Assembly: GCA_017452605.1 (NCBI GenBank)
Contig: JAFTMB010000053.1
Span: 1 to 42,091 of the forward strand
Direction of reading: 5' to 3'
From: Oscillospiraceae bacterium
GTDB lineage: Bacteria > Bacillota > Clostridia > Oscillospirales > Oscillospiraceae
DNA length: 42,091 bases
Under the pieces are notes generated by a model. That model ran no database searches. It saw only the letters and a list, made by a program, of their open reading frames with translations, and was not told the origin of the DNA. Position numbers and translations under genes: made by a program. Positions within the stretch are counted from its first letter, which is position 1, and each line of letters starts with the position of its first letter. Below, piece after piece: positions 14,533-22,884 of the stretch.

Positions 14533-14946
14533 TTATTCTTTCTCAAACATCTGGCTTTGGCAGTAGCGGATAATGGAGCTTCTGGTGACGATACCGATGA
14601 AGGTGTCCTTATCGTCCACCACCGGAACAAAGTTCTGCTCCGCCGCCCGTTCCACCAAATCCTGAATGGAGGTGGTGACCCGAACCGGCACATTGTCCTT
14701 CCGCCGGGTAATGGTCATGATTTTGTGGGCTTCTGCCTGGCGAATATCCATGTAGCAAAGATTCTTCAGTCCCCACAGCAGGTCGCCTTCTGTCAGCGTG
14801 CCCCGATATTCGCCCCGCTTGTTGAGAATAGGCAGCGCCGCATAATCGGAGGCTTCCATTTTCTCCAGGGCCTGACGCAAGGTAAAATCATCATATAGAT
14901 AGGCGCACATGGCCTTAGGCTTTAGGAAAAATAAGATGTTGTTCAT
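14533..14946 (-). CDS. CBS-domain pair protein
   Basis: This 137-residue protein is made of two CBS motifs: about 10-62 (DDFTLRQALEKMEASDYAALPILNKRGEYRGTLTEGDLL) and about 75-130 (TTSIQDLVERAAEQNFVPVVDDKDTFIGIVTRSSIIRYC). CBS pairs bind adenosine nucleotides and usually regulate a partner enzyme or channel. There is no catalytic or membrane domain, so this is a free-standing sensor of the YhcV/YkuL kind. GAGGAG lies five bases before ATG 14946. It has its own extended -10 promoter and a hairpin after it, so it is probably a single-gene unit between lysA and the XRE run. Confidence 0.88.
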   Translation of the reverse strand: MNNILFFLKPKAMCAYLYDDFTLRQALEKMEASDYAALPILNKRGEYRGTLTEGDLLWGLKNLCYMDIRQAEAHKIMTITRRKDNVPVRVTTSIQDLVERAAEQNFVPVVDDKDTFIGIVTRSSIIRYCQSQMFEKE

Positions 14947-14994
14947 ATTGGCTCCTCACTAACGCAATGACAGGCGGTTATCCCGCCCACTGCT

Positions 14995-15003
14995 ATTATA
15001 TCA
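14995..15003 (-). promoter_or_regulatory. extended -10 promoter of the CBS gene
   Basis: TGATATAAT on the minus strand is a consensus -10 with a TG extension, about 50 bases before the ATG. The -35 region is poor, as is common with extended -10 promoters. Confidence 0.6.
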
Positions 15004-15093
15004 CAGTTTGAGCCAAATAGGATGAAAATTTATTGTAAACAACGCCTTTTCCGTGCAAAATTTTCGCCTCTAATTTTGTGCAATTTTACCAAT

Positions 15094-16359
15094 TCAGCAG
15101 TTGAATGTGAACTCCGTGCCGTCGAAAGTAGCAAAATAATCCTTGGGGGTTTCCGCCCGGCGGATGAGCTTAAAGCTGCCGTCAGGGCGCAGCAGAACCT
15201 CGGCAGAACGCAGCTTTCCGTTGTAGTTGTAGCCCATGGAATGGCCGTGGGCGCCGGTGTCGTGAATGACCAAAATATCTCCGATGTGGATTTCCGGCAG
15301 GCTGCGTTCAATGGCGAATTTATCGTTGTTTTCGCACAGGCCGCCGGTAACATCATACACATGGTCCAAAATGGCGTCTTCCTTGCCCAGCACCGTGATG
15401 TGATGGTAAGCGCCGTACATGGCAGGCCGCATCAAATCCGCGGCGCAGGCGTCCAGGCCGATGTACTCTCTGTAAATATGCTTCTGATGCAGTACTGTGG
15501 AAACAAGATGACCGTAAGGCGCCAGCATATACCGGCCCAGCTCCGTGAAAATCGCCACATCTCCCAAGCCGTTGGGAACCATGTATTTTTCAAAGCGCAG
15601 CCGCACGCCCTCGCCGATGGCAGCGATGTCGCAGCAGGGCTGCTCCGGGCGGTAGTCCACGCCGATGCCGCCGGAAAGGTTGATAAAGCTGAAGTGAGCG
15701 CCGGTGGCATTCTTCAGCCGCACCGCCAGGCGGAACAGATTGGCCGACAGTTCGGGATAGTACTCATTGGTAGTGGTGTTGGAGGCCAGGAACGCATGGA
15801 TGCCGAAGTGCTTTGTGCCCAGCTTCATCAGCTTCAAAATCGCGCCTGCCATCTGGTCTTCCGTCATGCCGTACTTGGCGTCCCGGGGCATATCCATGAT
15901 GGTATTGCCCAGGCTGAAAGAGCCGCCGGGATTGTAACGCAGGCACACAGTTTCCGGAACTTTGTCCACCACCTGCTCCAGAAAATCCACATAAGTGGCA
16001 TCGTCCAGATTGATGTAAGCCCCCATTTCGTAGGCCTTCAGCAGGTCTTCCCGGGGAGTAACATTGGAGGAGAACATCACATCGTGACCGGTGATGCCCA
16101 CCGCCTCGGCAAGCAGCAGTTCCGTATAGGTGGCGCAGTCGCAGCCGCAGCCTTCCTCGTGGAGGATTTGCAGAATGTAGGGGTTGGGGGTAGCCTTAAC
16201 GGCGAAGTATTCCCGGAAGCCCTTGTTCCAGGAAAAAGCCGCCTTTAACGCCCGGGCGTTGGCCCGGATGCCCGCCTCATCGTAAATATGGAAGGGGGTG
16301 GGAATTACCTGGGCAATCTCCTTCGCCTTTTCCAGAGATAAAAACGCTGTCTTTTTCAT
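15094..16359 (-). CDS. lysA: diaminopimelate decarboxylase
   Basis: This 421-residue fold-III PLP decarboxylase performs the last step of lysine synthesis. Motifs are the PLP lysine in YFAVKATPNP (Lys55), the HAFLASNTTT loop where most LysA have HIGS, the NLSGGIGVDY phosphate loop, ELGRYMLAPYG, and GGLCENNDKFA with the active-site Cys from the partner subunit. The HAFLAS form and EN rather than ES after the Cys mark a divergent LysA subgroup, so a related carboxy-amine specificity cannot be fully excluded. The lysine riboswitch directly upstream strongly supports lysine synthesis. Start ATG 16359 follows AAGGAAGT. Confidence 0.92.
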   Translation of the reverse strand: MKKTAFLSLEKAKEIAQVIPTPFHIYDEAGIRANARALKAAFSWNKGFREYFAVKATPNPYILQILHEEGCGCDCATYTELLLAEAVGITGHDVMFSSNVTPREDLLKAYEMGAYINLDDATYVDFLEQVVDKVPETVCLRYNPGGSFSLGNTIMDMPRDAKYGMTEDQMAGAILKLMKLGTKHFGIHAFLASNTTTNEYYPELSANLFRLAVRLKNATGAHFSFINLSGGIGVDYRPEQPCCDIAAIGEGVRLRFEKYMVPNGLGDVAIFTELGRYMLAPYGHLVSTVLHQKHIYREYIGLDACAADLMRPAMYGAYHHITVLGKEDAILDHVYDVTGGLCENNDKFAIERSLPEIHIGDILVIHDTGAHGHSMGYNYNGKLRSAEVLLRPDGSFKLIRRAETPKDYFATFDGTEFTFNC

Positions 16360-16377
16360 ATCTTTTACTTCCTTATC

Positions 16378-16412
16378 AAAAAATGCCCCATGTCACTTGC
16401 GACACAGGGCAT
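16378..16412 (-). terminator. riboswitch expression-platform terminator
   Basis: A hairpin of TGCCC(T)..(G)GGGCA type with an inner TGTC/GACA helix, followed on the minus strand by six T. It lies between the lysine aptamer and the lysA ribosome site and would stop transcription when lysine is bound. Confidence 0.9.
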
Positions 16413-16419
16413 AAACACT

Positions 16420-16597
16420 TACTCTCCCCTGGTCAGCACTCCATCTAAACAGATGACAGTCCTGCGCATATTCTGCGCAGTCCCAGGAACGGCTTTTTTG
16501 GCGAAAAGCAGAACCTTCGGCGTTTTCCCCTTTCCCCTGGCGGCATTTGCCGAATCCGCCGGGATACTGATGAAAAACGCAACCTCAGCCATGGCTA
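16420..16597 (-). promoter_or_regulatory. lysine riboswitch (L box)
   Basis: Read on the minus strand the leader carries the ordered L-box signatures: GAGGTTGCG near the 5' end, GGGGAAAGGGG then GCCGAAGG in the centre, CTGGGACTG, a GACTGTCATC arm, and GATGGAGTGCT closing the core. All are in the expected order over about 175 bases and are followed by an intrinsic terminator and lysA. The aptamer binds lysine and turns lysA off at the transcription level. Exact P1 ends are approximate. Confidence 0.9.
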
Positions 16598-16603
16598 TTC
16601 TGT

Positions 16604-16632
16604 ATTCTAACGAAAACAGGCCGCTTTGTCAA
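16604..16632 (-). promoter_or_regulatory. promoter of the lysine riboswitch-lysA unit
   Basis: Minus strand -35 TTGACA (16627-16632), 17-base spacer and -10 TAGAAT (16604-16609). It places the transcript start near 16597, exactly at the 5' edge of the riboswitch. Confidence 0.88.
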
Positions 16633-16764
16633 CACTTTTACGCCTCTCTTTTGGGTAGATTCCGCTATTCTCCTGCCTTTCGAGGGATTTGTTGTCCCGG
16701 TAGGGTTACAATTTCTCAAAATGTGCTACCATCAAGCTATCTACCCGGAAAAAGGAGCGGCAAA

Positions 16765-17439
16765 ATGAAACGAATCAAACTCTGCAACCGCAAGCTGCCC
16801 AGCTACACCAAGGGCGAAGAAATCATGAACATGGTCACCCATATTGCAGGCGGCGGTTTGGGGATCCTCGCGCTTCTGGCGGGAATTTTCTTCAGCGTGC
16901 TCCGCGCCGATGTCTACCGCACCGTCAGCGCTATTATATACGGCGCCGGCATGATCTGTCTGTACGCCATGTCCAGCATTTACCACGGCCTGCGCCCGGG
17001 CATGGGGAAAAAGGTGCTGCAGGTGCTGGATCACTGCACCATTTACTTTCTCATTGCAGGAACCTACACCCCTATCACTCTGGTGGCTCTGCGCCCGGCC
17101 TATCCCGCCCTTGCCTGGGGCTTAACCGCCTTTCAGTGGGGCTTAACCGCCCTTGCGGTAACCCTGACAGCCATCGACCTGAAAAAGTACAATGTCTTTT
17201 CCATGATTTGCTACATCTGCATGGGCTGGGCCATCCTTCCCTTTATGGATAAGGCCCGGCAGGTACTGGGAGAAACAGGTTTTCTCTTCCTCTTGTGGGG
17301 CGGCATCGCCTACACGATAGGCGCGGTTTTATACGGCATCGGCTCCAAAAAGAAGTGGTTTCACTCCGTGTTTCACATTTTCGTGGTGCTGGGAAGCGCG
17401 TTGCAAATGATTTGCGTGTTATTCTACGTTCTCAGGTGA
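16765..17439 (+). CDS. hemolysin III family (PAQR-type) membrane protein
   Basis: This 224-residue protein starts at ATG 16765, eight bases after AAGGAG; an open frame further upstream runs through the antisense riboswitch and is not coding. It has seven hydrophobic helices. Family motifs are HIAGGGLGILALL, MSSIYHGL in helix 2-3 (Ser-x3-His), and the pair HSVFHIFVVLGSALQ in the last helices. Together these give the three His and one Ser/Asp zinc site of the PAQR/YqfA/HlyIII superfamily (compare LDHCTIYFLIAGTYTP). The Clostridial members are annotated as hemolysin III; a hydrolase role on membrane lipids is suspected. The tail overlaps the converging dus gene by 21 bases. Confidence 0.92.
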   Translation: MKRIKLCNRKLPSYTKGEEIMNMVTHIAGGGLGILALLAGIFFSVLRADVYRTVSAIIYGAGMICLYAMSSIYHGLRPGMGKKVLQVLDHCTIYFLIAGTYTPITLVALRPAYPALAWGLTAFQWGLTALAVTLTAIDLKKYNVFSMICYICMGWAILPFMDKARQVLGETGFLFLLWGGIAYTIGAVLYGIGSKKKWFHSVFHIFVVLGSALQMICVLFYVLR

Positions 17440-18360
17440 AATCAGGGGCAGGGTATGGAAAATTTCCCCACAAACGGCTTTATATTCTCCTAAATCCGTG
17501 GTTTTCCGCAGCCGTTTCCACAGCTTTTCCGCCCCCGAAAACCGGGTGATGAGAAAATGCCAGTTTTCTTTCAGGCGGAACATGGCATTACGGCTGCCGC
17601 CAAACGCTTCCATGTAATTTTCCAGCAGCTCGTTCATAAACGCCTCCAATTTGGCGGCATCGGCAGGCTCTTGGGAGAGCATGGACGGGTCGGCAACCAG
17701 CCCTCTTCCCAGCATCACGGCGTTGATTTGGGGGAATTGCCGGGCAATCTTTTCTATATCCGCTTTCGATTTCAGGTCGCCGTTGTAGCACAGAGGATTC
17801 CGGCTGTTTTCATGGGCGTAACGGAACATTTCCAGGTTCACATCGCCATCGTAAAACTGCTTGCGCACTCTGGGGTGGACAGTCAGCTCCACCATGGGAT
17901 AGCGGTTAAAAATCTCCAAAATGGCGGGAAATTCCTCAGGCTGTGTCAACCCCAGCCGGGTTTTTACGGATATGGGGAGTACGCACCGGGAGAAGATCTC
18001 CTCCAGAAAAGCATCCAGCCCAGCCAAATCCGACAGCATACCGCTTCCTTTTCCCTTGGAAACCACCGTTCCCGAGGGACAGCCTAAATTGAGATTTACT
18101 TCCCGGTAGCCTCTGTCAGCGCACACCTGGGCTGCCCAGAGAAAATCTTCAGCTGACTTGGTAAGAATTTGAGGCACTGCCACAAAATCCTCCTTGTCGG
18201 CAAAGGGCAGCTCCCGGTCTTCCTTATGGGTCAGAGACCGGTGAACCGTCGGGGATAAAAAGGGCATTATGTATCTGTCCACGCCGGGGAAAAACCGATG
18301 GTGAATCCGGCGGTAAATGCTGTCGGTAAGCCCCTCCATGGGGGCAAAGTCATAACGCAT
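17419..18360 (-). CDS. dus: tRNA-dihydrouridine synthase family protein
   Basis: This 313-residue FMN TIM-barrel enzyme reduces uridine to dihydrouridine in tRNA. It has the N-terminal FAPMEGLTD (FMN loop), PQILTKSAEDF, and NLNLGCPSGTVVSKGKGSGML with the catalytic Cys94. It also has SVKTRLG, the VHPR/RVRKQFYDG loop, YNGDLKS and the phosphate-binding MLGRGLVADP. A short helical C-terminal domain follows. It differs from the DusB type in some loops (TVVSKGKGSGML), typical of a Clostridial branch. AAGGAG lies five bases before ATG 18360. The gene follows the rnjA terminator, so it needs its own promoter, which I cannot see clearly. Confidence 0.9.
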   Translation of the reverse strand: MRYDFAPMEGLTDSIYRRIHHRFFPGVDRYIMPFLSPTVHRSLTHKEDRELPFADKEDFVAVPQILTKSAEDFLWAAQVCADRGYREVNLNLGCPSGTVVSKGKGSGMLSDLAGLDAFLEEIFSRCVLPISVKTRLGLTQPEEFPAILEIFNRYPMVELTVHPRVRKQFYDGDVNLEMFRYAHENSRNPLCYNGDLKSKADIEKIARQFPQINAVMLGRGLVADPSMLSQEPADAAKLEAFMNELLENYMEAFGGSRNAMFRLKENWHFLITRFSGAEKLWKRLRKTTDLGEYKAVCGEIFHTLPLISPENVE

Positions 18361-18372
18361 ACAAACTCCTTA

Positions 18373-18402
18373 AAAAGGGTGTGCCTCGCGGCACACCCTT
18401 TT
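18373..18402 (-). terminator. terminator of rnjA
   Basis: A 13-base perfect stem (18373-18385 with 18390-18402) with TCGC loop and AAAA/TTTT flanks, directly after the rnjA stop and before the dus ribosome site. Confidence 0.9.
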
Positions 18403-18405
18403 GAC

Positions 18406-20061
18406 TTAAATTTCCATAATGACGGGCAGAATCATGGGATTGCGCTTGGTGTGCTTGTAAAGGTAGCCGGAAAGGTCATTTTTAATGGCCGCCTTAATGG
18501 TTGCCCAATCCCGGCTGCGCTTGCGGCCGCAGCGGTCAATGGCCTCCATCGCCACCTCCCGCAGCTCTTCCATCAGCTGCTCGGATTCTTTGACATAGAT
18601 AAAGCCACGGGTGATAATGTCCGGCCCGGACACGATGCTGCCGTCCTGGCTGGAAAGATTGACGCAGACAACAATCATGCCGTCCTGAGCCAAATGCTTT
18701 CTGTCCCGCAGCACCACGCTGCCCACATCGCCAACGCCGGTGCCGTCAACAAACACCTTTCCGGCGGTTACAGAGCCATTGATTTTGGCGGTCTTGCCGC
18801 TGAGCTCAATAACATTGCCGATTTCGGTGATGAGGATATTCTTGGGGTTCATACCCATGCTTTTTGCCAGCCGGGCATGGATTTGCAGATGCCGCTGTTC
18901 GCCGTGAACGGGGATAAAGAACTTGGGTTTGCACAGCGCGTGGACAATTTTCAGCTCTTCCTGGCAGGCGTGGCCGGAAACATGCAGGCCCTCGCTCTTT
19001 TCGTACACCACATCCGCGCCCTTGCGATACAGCTCGTTGATGATTCTCGACACTGCCTTTTCGTTGCCGGGAATGGCGGATGCGGAAATGATGATTCTGT
19101 CGCCTGCGGTGATGTCAATCTGCTTGTGGGTGGAAAACGCCATGCGATAAAGGGCAGACATATTTTCGCCCTGAGAGCCGGTGGAAACGATGACCACCTT
19201 ATTTTTCGGCAGGCTCTTTACCGCCGCCAAATCCACCAGCGTGCCGGCCTTTACCTTCAGGTAGCCCAGCTCCTGGCCGACCTTGAGCATGTTCTCCATG
19301 CTTCTGCCGGATACGGCAACCTTTCTGCCGTAGCGCTGAGCAGTGGCAATCACCGCCTGGATCCGGTACATATTGGATGCGAAGGTGGTGACAATAATCC
19401 GCTGGTCGCAGTTTTTAAACTGCCGGTCCAGGCTCTCTGTAACCACACTTTCGCTGGGGGTGTAACCCGGGCGCTCCGCGTTGGTAGAGTCAGCCAGCAG
19501 AGCCAGAACGCCCTTGTTTCCCAATTCGCCCAGCCGGGCAAAATCCGTCATGCCGCCCTCGGCGGTGGGGTCAACCTTAAAGTCGCCGGTCATAACAACC
19601 GTACCCACCGGGGTGTGGATGGCAAAGGCCACCGCGTCGGCGATGGAGTGATTGACACGGATAAATTCCACACTAAAGCAACCCGCCTTTACCACATCGC
19701 CGGGCTTGTGCACCTGCATTTTCACTTCATTTGCCAGACCGTGCTCCTCCAGCTTCAGCTTGATGAGGCCGCAGGTCATGGCAGTGCCGTGGATGGGGCA
19801 TCTTACCTGCTGCATGCAGTAGGGAATGGAACCGATGTGGTCCTCGTGACCGTGGGTGATGAACATACCCCTCAGTTTCTTCTGGTTTGCCACCAGATAG
19901 GAAAAATCGGGAATCACCAAATCCACGCCGTACATTTCCTCATCCGGGAAACCTACGCCGCAGTCCACCGCGATCATGTCTTTGCCGTACTCAAATACGG
20001 TGATATTCTTGCCGATCTCGTCAAGACCGCCAAGGGGAATAATTTTTAATTTTTCAGCCAA
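18406..20061 (-). CDS. rnjA: ribonuclease J
   Basis: This 551-residue enzyme has both 5' exo- and endoribonuclease activity, central to mRNA decay in Firmicutes. It has the metallo-beta-lactamase motif HGHEDHIG (His70, His72, Asp74, His75), the beta-CASP block with STNAERPGYTPSE, VTTFASNMYRIQ, VSGRSMENM and STGSQGEN, and the C-terminal domain with HVSGHACQEEL and FFIPVHGEQRHL. I place the start at TTG 20061, which gives LAEKLKIIPLGG, the usual N-terminus. AAAGGAG lies 12 bases upstream, longer than ideal; GTG 20091 has no ribosome site. Long antisense frames over this gene are shadows. Confidence 0.95.
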   Translation of the reverse strand: MAEKLKIIPLGGLDEIGKNITVFEYGKDMIAVDCGVGFPDEEMYGVDLVIPDFSYLVANQKKLRGMFITHGHEDHIGSIPYCMQQVRCPIHGTAMTCGLIKLKLEEHGLANEVKMQVHKPGDVVKAGCFSVEFIRVNHSIADAVAFAIHTPVGTVVMTGDFKVDPTAEGGMTDFARLGELGNKGVLALLADSTNAERPGYTPSESVVTESLDRQFKNCDQRIIVTTFASNMYRIQAVIATAQRYGRKVAVSGRSMENMLKVGQELGYLKVKAGTLVDLAAVKSLPKNKVVIVSTGSQGENMSALYRMAFSTHKQIDITAGDRIIISASAIPGNEKAVSRIINELYRKGADVVYEKSEGLHVSGHACQEELKIVHALCKPKFFIPVHGEQRHLQIHARLAKSMGMNPKNILITEIGNVIELSGKTAKINGSVTAGKVFVDGTGVGDVGSVVLRDRKHLAQDGMIVVCVNLSSQDGSIVSGPDIITRGFIYVKESEQLMEELREVAMEAIDRCGRKRSRDWATIKAAIKNDLSGYLYKHTKRNPMILPVIMEI

Positions 20062-20335
20062 TGAAAACCATTGCTCCTTTCGTAATATCACAAAAAAATC
20101 ATAACAGAACTGGCAGCCGCCCCTTTGGAAAGCCGGCCCTGAATCGCCTTTCTCCCAAATAAACGCCTGCTGATTATGTAAGGAGCGGTGCGCTCCTGAA
20201 CCTTACTTTGTTGCCCGGGTCTGCGCTTCCCGGCGCACGCTTAGCTTAGTATAACACAATTTCGGTGAAAAGTATACCAAAATTTTTGCATCTGTAAAAA
20301 CTGCGGCGCGCCGGGGAAAATAAAAGAAAAATCTA
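20062..20335 (-). promoter_or_regulatory. long rnjA leader and divergent intergenic region
   Basis: There is no gene here. On the minus strand two TATACT boxes lie at 20248-20253 (with a TG extension) and 20271-20276, giving candidate rnjA promoters with poor -35 elements. The resulting leader of roughly 180 bases contains two hairpins: CCCGGG-type pairing around 20214-20235 and GGAGCG/CGCTCC at 20183-20198. This is long for a housekeeping gene and could be used in control of RNase J levels; that is inference. Confidence 0.45.
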
Positions 20336-20364
20336 TTGCACCTTTGACCGGGATTTGTTATAAT
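20336..20364 (+). promoter_or_regulatory. promoter of the gdpP-rplI-dnaB-tilS-hpt-ftsH block
   Basis: -35 TTGCAC (20336-20341), 17-base spacer and perfect -10 TATAAT (20359-20364), about 55 bases before gdpP. No other clear promoter or terminator is seen until 27931, so it may drive the entire six-gene block. Confidence 0.75.
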
Positions 20365-20420
20365 AATCTGTAAAGTTAGAGTACTATGGGATTTTATCCA
20401 TTTTTGGGGAGGGAATGCGT

Positions 20421-22397
20421 ATGAACAAGAAACTGGGACGGCTGTTCTGGCCCGGTCTTTGGCTGTATTTTTCAGTGCTGGCGGGCTTCGTAATCGCTGC
20501 GGCGCTGACCCAAAACTTTATCCTGGCCGCAGCGGAAGCTGTGGTGGCCATTCTGGCGGGAGTGTTTTACCTGATTTGCCGCCAGCGGCGGAAAAAGGTG
20601 CTGCAGCATTTTGCTCAAAACGCCTTCCCCGTTCCGGAGCAAATCCGCAACATGGATGTCCCCTTCCCCATGGCCATGATCCGTCTGGGGGACAGCCGGA
20701 TTTTGTGGACCAACGAGCGTTTTTGCAAAATCACCGGCTATCAGGACCAGTATCTGGAGAAAAAGCTGACCGCCGCCCTGCCCAACGCGGGCATCGACTG
20801 GCTGATTTCCGGCAAATCCGAAGCTCCCTTTGACCTTACCATCTCCGGCCGCCGCTACCGCCTTTACGGCGCTACTGTCCGGGCAGACGACCCGGACAAC
20901 ACCGCTCTGGGCATGCTCTACCTCAGCGATTTGACAGAGCTGTATCAGGTGCGGGATGAATATGTCCGCTCCCGCCCGGTGGTGTCCATTATACTGGTGG
21001 ACAACTACGAGGAGCTGACCAAAAATCTGCCGGAGGGCGCTATCTCCAGCATGAACGCTCAGATTAACGACATTATCTCCTCCTGGACCGAGGATTACCA
21101 CGGCCTATTGAGAAAGCTGGAGCGAAACCGTTTTCTGTTCGTATTTGAAAAGCGGGATTTGGGCCGGATTGTAGATGCCAAATTCTCCATTTTGGAAGAC
21201 ATTCACCGGGTGGAAAACCCCACCGGCCTGGAAGCCTCCCTTTCCATTGGCTTGGGCATCGACGGCGCCACCTTTGAAGAAAGCTACGACTTCGCAGCCC
21301 TCTCCCTTGAAATGTCCTTGAGCCGCGGCGGCGACCAGGCGGTTGTAAAGGACCGCTACAACTTCTCCTTCTACGGCGGTCGTTCCAGAGAGTCTGACCG
21401 TACCAGCAAGGTGCGTTCCCGTGTCACCGCCAAGTCCATGATGGTGCTGTTGGAGCAAAGCAGCCATGTGTTTATCATGGGCCACAAGAATGCGGATTTG
21501 GACGCGGTTGGCGCGGCTATGGGTATCAGCTGTATGTGCCGCAAGGCAGGAAAGAAAGCCTATATCGTGCTGGATGTAAACAAAAACTCCTCCGAGGATT
21601 TGATCACCGAAATCCAGCTGACCCCTGAATACGCCGATATTTTCATCTCCGGTCAGGACGCCCTGCTTCTGTGCGATAACCACAGCACCCTGATTGTGGT
21701 GGATACCAACCGCCCCGATCAGGTGGAATACAAGCCTCTGCTGGAGGCCATCACCCGGGTGTGCGTGGTGGACCACCACCGCCGGGCGGCCGACTATATC
21801 GACCCCGTGGTTTTGAACCTCCACGAGCCCTACGCCTCCTCCGCTTCGGAGCTGGTAACGGAGCTGCTGCAGTATTCCGTGGAGCGCTCGGATGTGCTGC
21901 CCATCGAGGCAAAGAGCCTGCTGGCAGGCATTTTCCTGGACACCAAGAGCTTCAACGTCCGCACCGGTGAGCGTACCTTTGAAGCAGCCGCTGTGCTTCG
22001 CAAGTGGGGCGCGGATACGGTGGAAGTCAAGAAGCTGATGCAAAACGACTTCCAGGACACCATGGAAAAGTATCAAATCATCAAAGCCTCCCGGCTTTAC
22101 CGGGAAGAAATCGCCATCGCTGCCCTCAACACCACCACCTCCCGGGTGCTGGCTGCCCAGGCGGCAGATGAGCTTCTCAATATTTCCGGCATCACCACCT
22201 CCTTTGTTCTCTACCCCGAAGGAGACCATGTGAGCATTTCCGCCCGTTCCATCGGCAAGGCCAATGTCCAGATGATTCTCGAGCCCCTGGGCGGCGGAGG
22301 CAACGCAGCTACTGCCGGCGCGCAGATTGAAAATTCCAACGTAAAGGATGTTCTTGACCGACTGGTGGCATCCATTGACGAGTTTTATGAGGAGTAA
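20421..22397 (+). CDS. gdpP: cyclic-di-AMP phosphodiesterase GdpP
   Basis: This 658-residue enzyme hydrolyses c-di-AMP to pApA. ATG 20421 is eight bases after GGGAGG; an ATG two codons upstream is too close to that site. There are two membrane helices at about 11-51, a PAS-like domain at about 75-165, a degenerate GGDEF domain at about 180-320, then the DHH phosphodiesterase with GHKNADLDAVGAA (His355, Asp359, Asp361), VDTNRPDQ and VVDHHRRAADYI as metal-binding motifs. The DHHA1 domain ends with LGGGGNAATAGAQIE. All catalytic metal ligands are present. Promoter 20336-20364 precedes it, and rplI follows after six bases, the standard Firmicutes order. Confidence 0.96.
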   Translation: MNKKLGRLFWPGLWLYFSVLAGFVIAAALTQNFILAAAEAVVAILAGVFYLICRQRRKKVLQHFAQNAFPVPEQIRNMDVPFPMAMIRLGDSRILWTNERFCKITGYQDQYLEKKLTAALPNAGIDWLISGKSEAPFDLTISGRRYRLYGATVRADDPDNTALGMLYLSDLTELYQVRDEYVRSRPVVSIILVDNYEELTKNLPEGAISSMNAQINDIISSWTEDYHGLLRKLERNRFLFVFEKRDLGRIVDAKFSILEDIHRVENPTGLEASLSIGLGIDGATFEESYDFAALSLEMSLSRGGDQAVVKDRYNFSFYGGRSRESDRTSKVRSRVTAKSMMVLLEQSSHVFIMGHKNADLDAVGAAMGISCMCRKAGKKAYIVLDVNKNSSEDLITEIQLTPEYADIFISGQDALLLCDNHSTLIVVDTNRPDQVEYKPLLEAITRVCVVDHHRRAADYIDPVVLNLHEPYASSASELVTELLQYSVERSDVLPIEAKSLLAGIFLDTKSFNVRTGERTFEAAAVLRKWGADTVEVKKLMQNDFQDTMEKYQIIKASRLYREEIAIAALNTTTSRVLAAQAADELLNISGITTSFVLYPEGDHVSISARSIGKANVQMILEPLGGGGNAATAGAQIENSNVKDVLDRLVASIDEFYEE

Positions 22398-22403
22398 ATT
22401 ACT

Positions 22404-22850
22404 ATGAAAGTTATTTTATTGCAGGATGTAAAGGGCAAAGGCAAAAAGGGCCAAATGCTGGAGGTTTCCGACGGCTACGCCCGCAACTTTATGCTGCCGA
22501 GAAAGCTGGCTGTGGAAGCCACTGCCGACGCTATCAACACCATGAAAATGAATGACAAGGCCACCCAGGAGCGCATCGCCAAGGAAAAGGCAGAGGCTCT
22601 GGCAATTTCCCACAAGCTGCGGGAAATGACTCTGGTGGTCACCGCCAAGGGCGGCGGCGCAGGCCGACTCTTTGGCTCTGTCACCAACCAGGAAATCGCC
22701 GACGCGTTGAAAGCCAAGTCCGGCATCGCTCTTGACAAGCGGAAAATCGTGATTGCAGAGCCCATCAAGGCAGTTGGCACCTACACTGTGCAGTGCAAGC
22801 TGGGCTATGAAATCAACACACCTCTGACGGTGAAAATCGAAGAAGCCTGA
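22404..22850 (+). CDS. rplI: 50S ribosomal protein L9
   Basis: This 148-residue protein is full length. The N-terminal domain [29 protein letters not shown] has the KGKxGxxxxVxdGYaRN signature, a long connecting helix runs from about 45 to 75, and the C-terminal RNA-binding domain begins with [21 protein letters not shown]. It binds 23S rRNA near the L1 stalk. GAGGAG for its start lies in the last codons of gdpP, so translation is probably coupled. Confidence 0.98.
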   Translation: MKVILLQDVKGKGKKGQMLEVSDGYARNFMLPRKLAVEATADAINTMKMNDKATQERIAKEKAEALAISHKLREMTLVVTAKGGGAGRLFGSVTNQEIADALKAKSGIALDKRKIVIAEPIKAVGTYTVQCKLGYEINTPLTVKIEEA

Positions 22851-22884
22851 CCCCTTTGATGGATAAGAGAAAGGAGAGAATCAC

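Noticed and set aside
15022..16248. 408-residue plus-strand open frame opposite lysA
   Set aside because: Shadow of lysA; no start signal and no recognisable domain.
16390..16764. N-terminal extension of the hemolysin III frame
   Set aside because: It crosses the antisense of the lysine riboswitch and its promoter; the proper start with AAGGAG is at 16765.
18298..20049. 583-residue plus-strand open frame opposite rnjA
   Set aside because: It is the antisense shadow of a gene with full RNase J motifs. It has no ribosome site, is rich in His/Gln/Ala of shadow type, and shows no family pattern.
21105..22229. 374-residue minus-strand frame opposite gdpP
   Set aside because: Shadow of the DHH region of gdpP.
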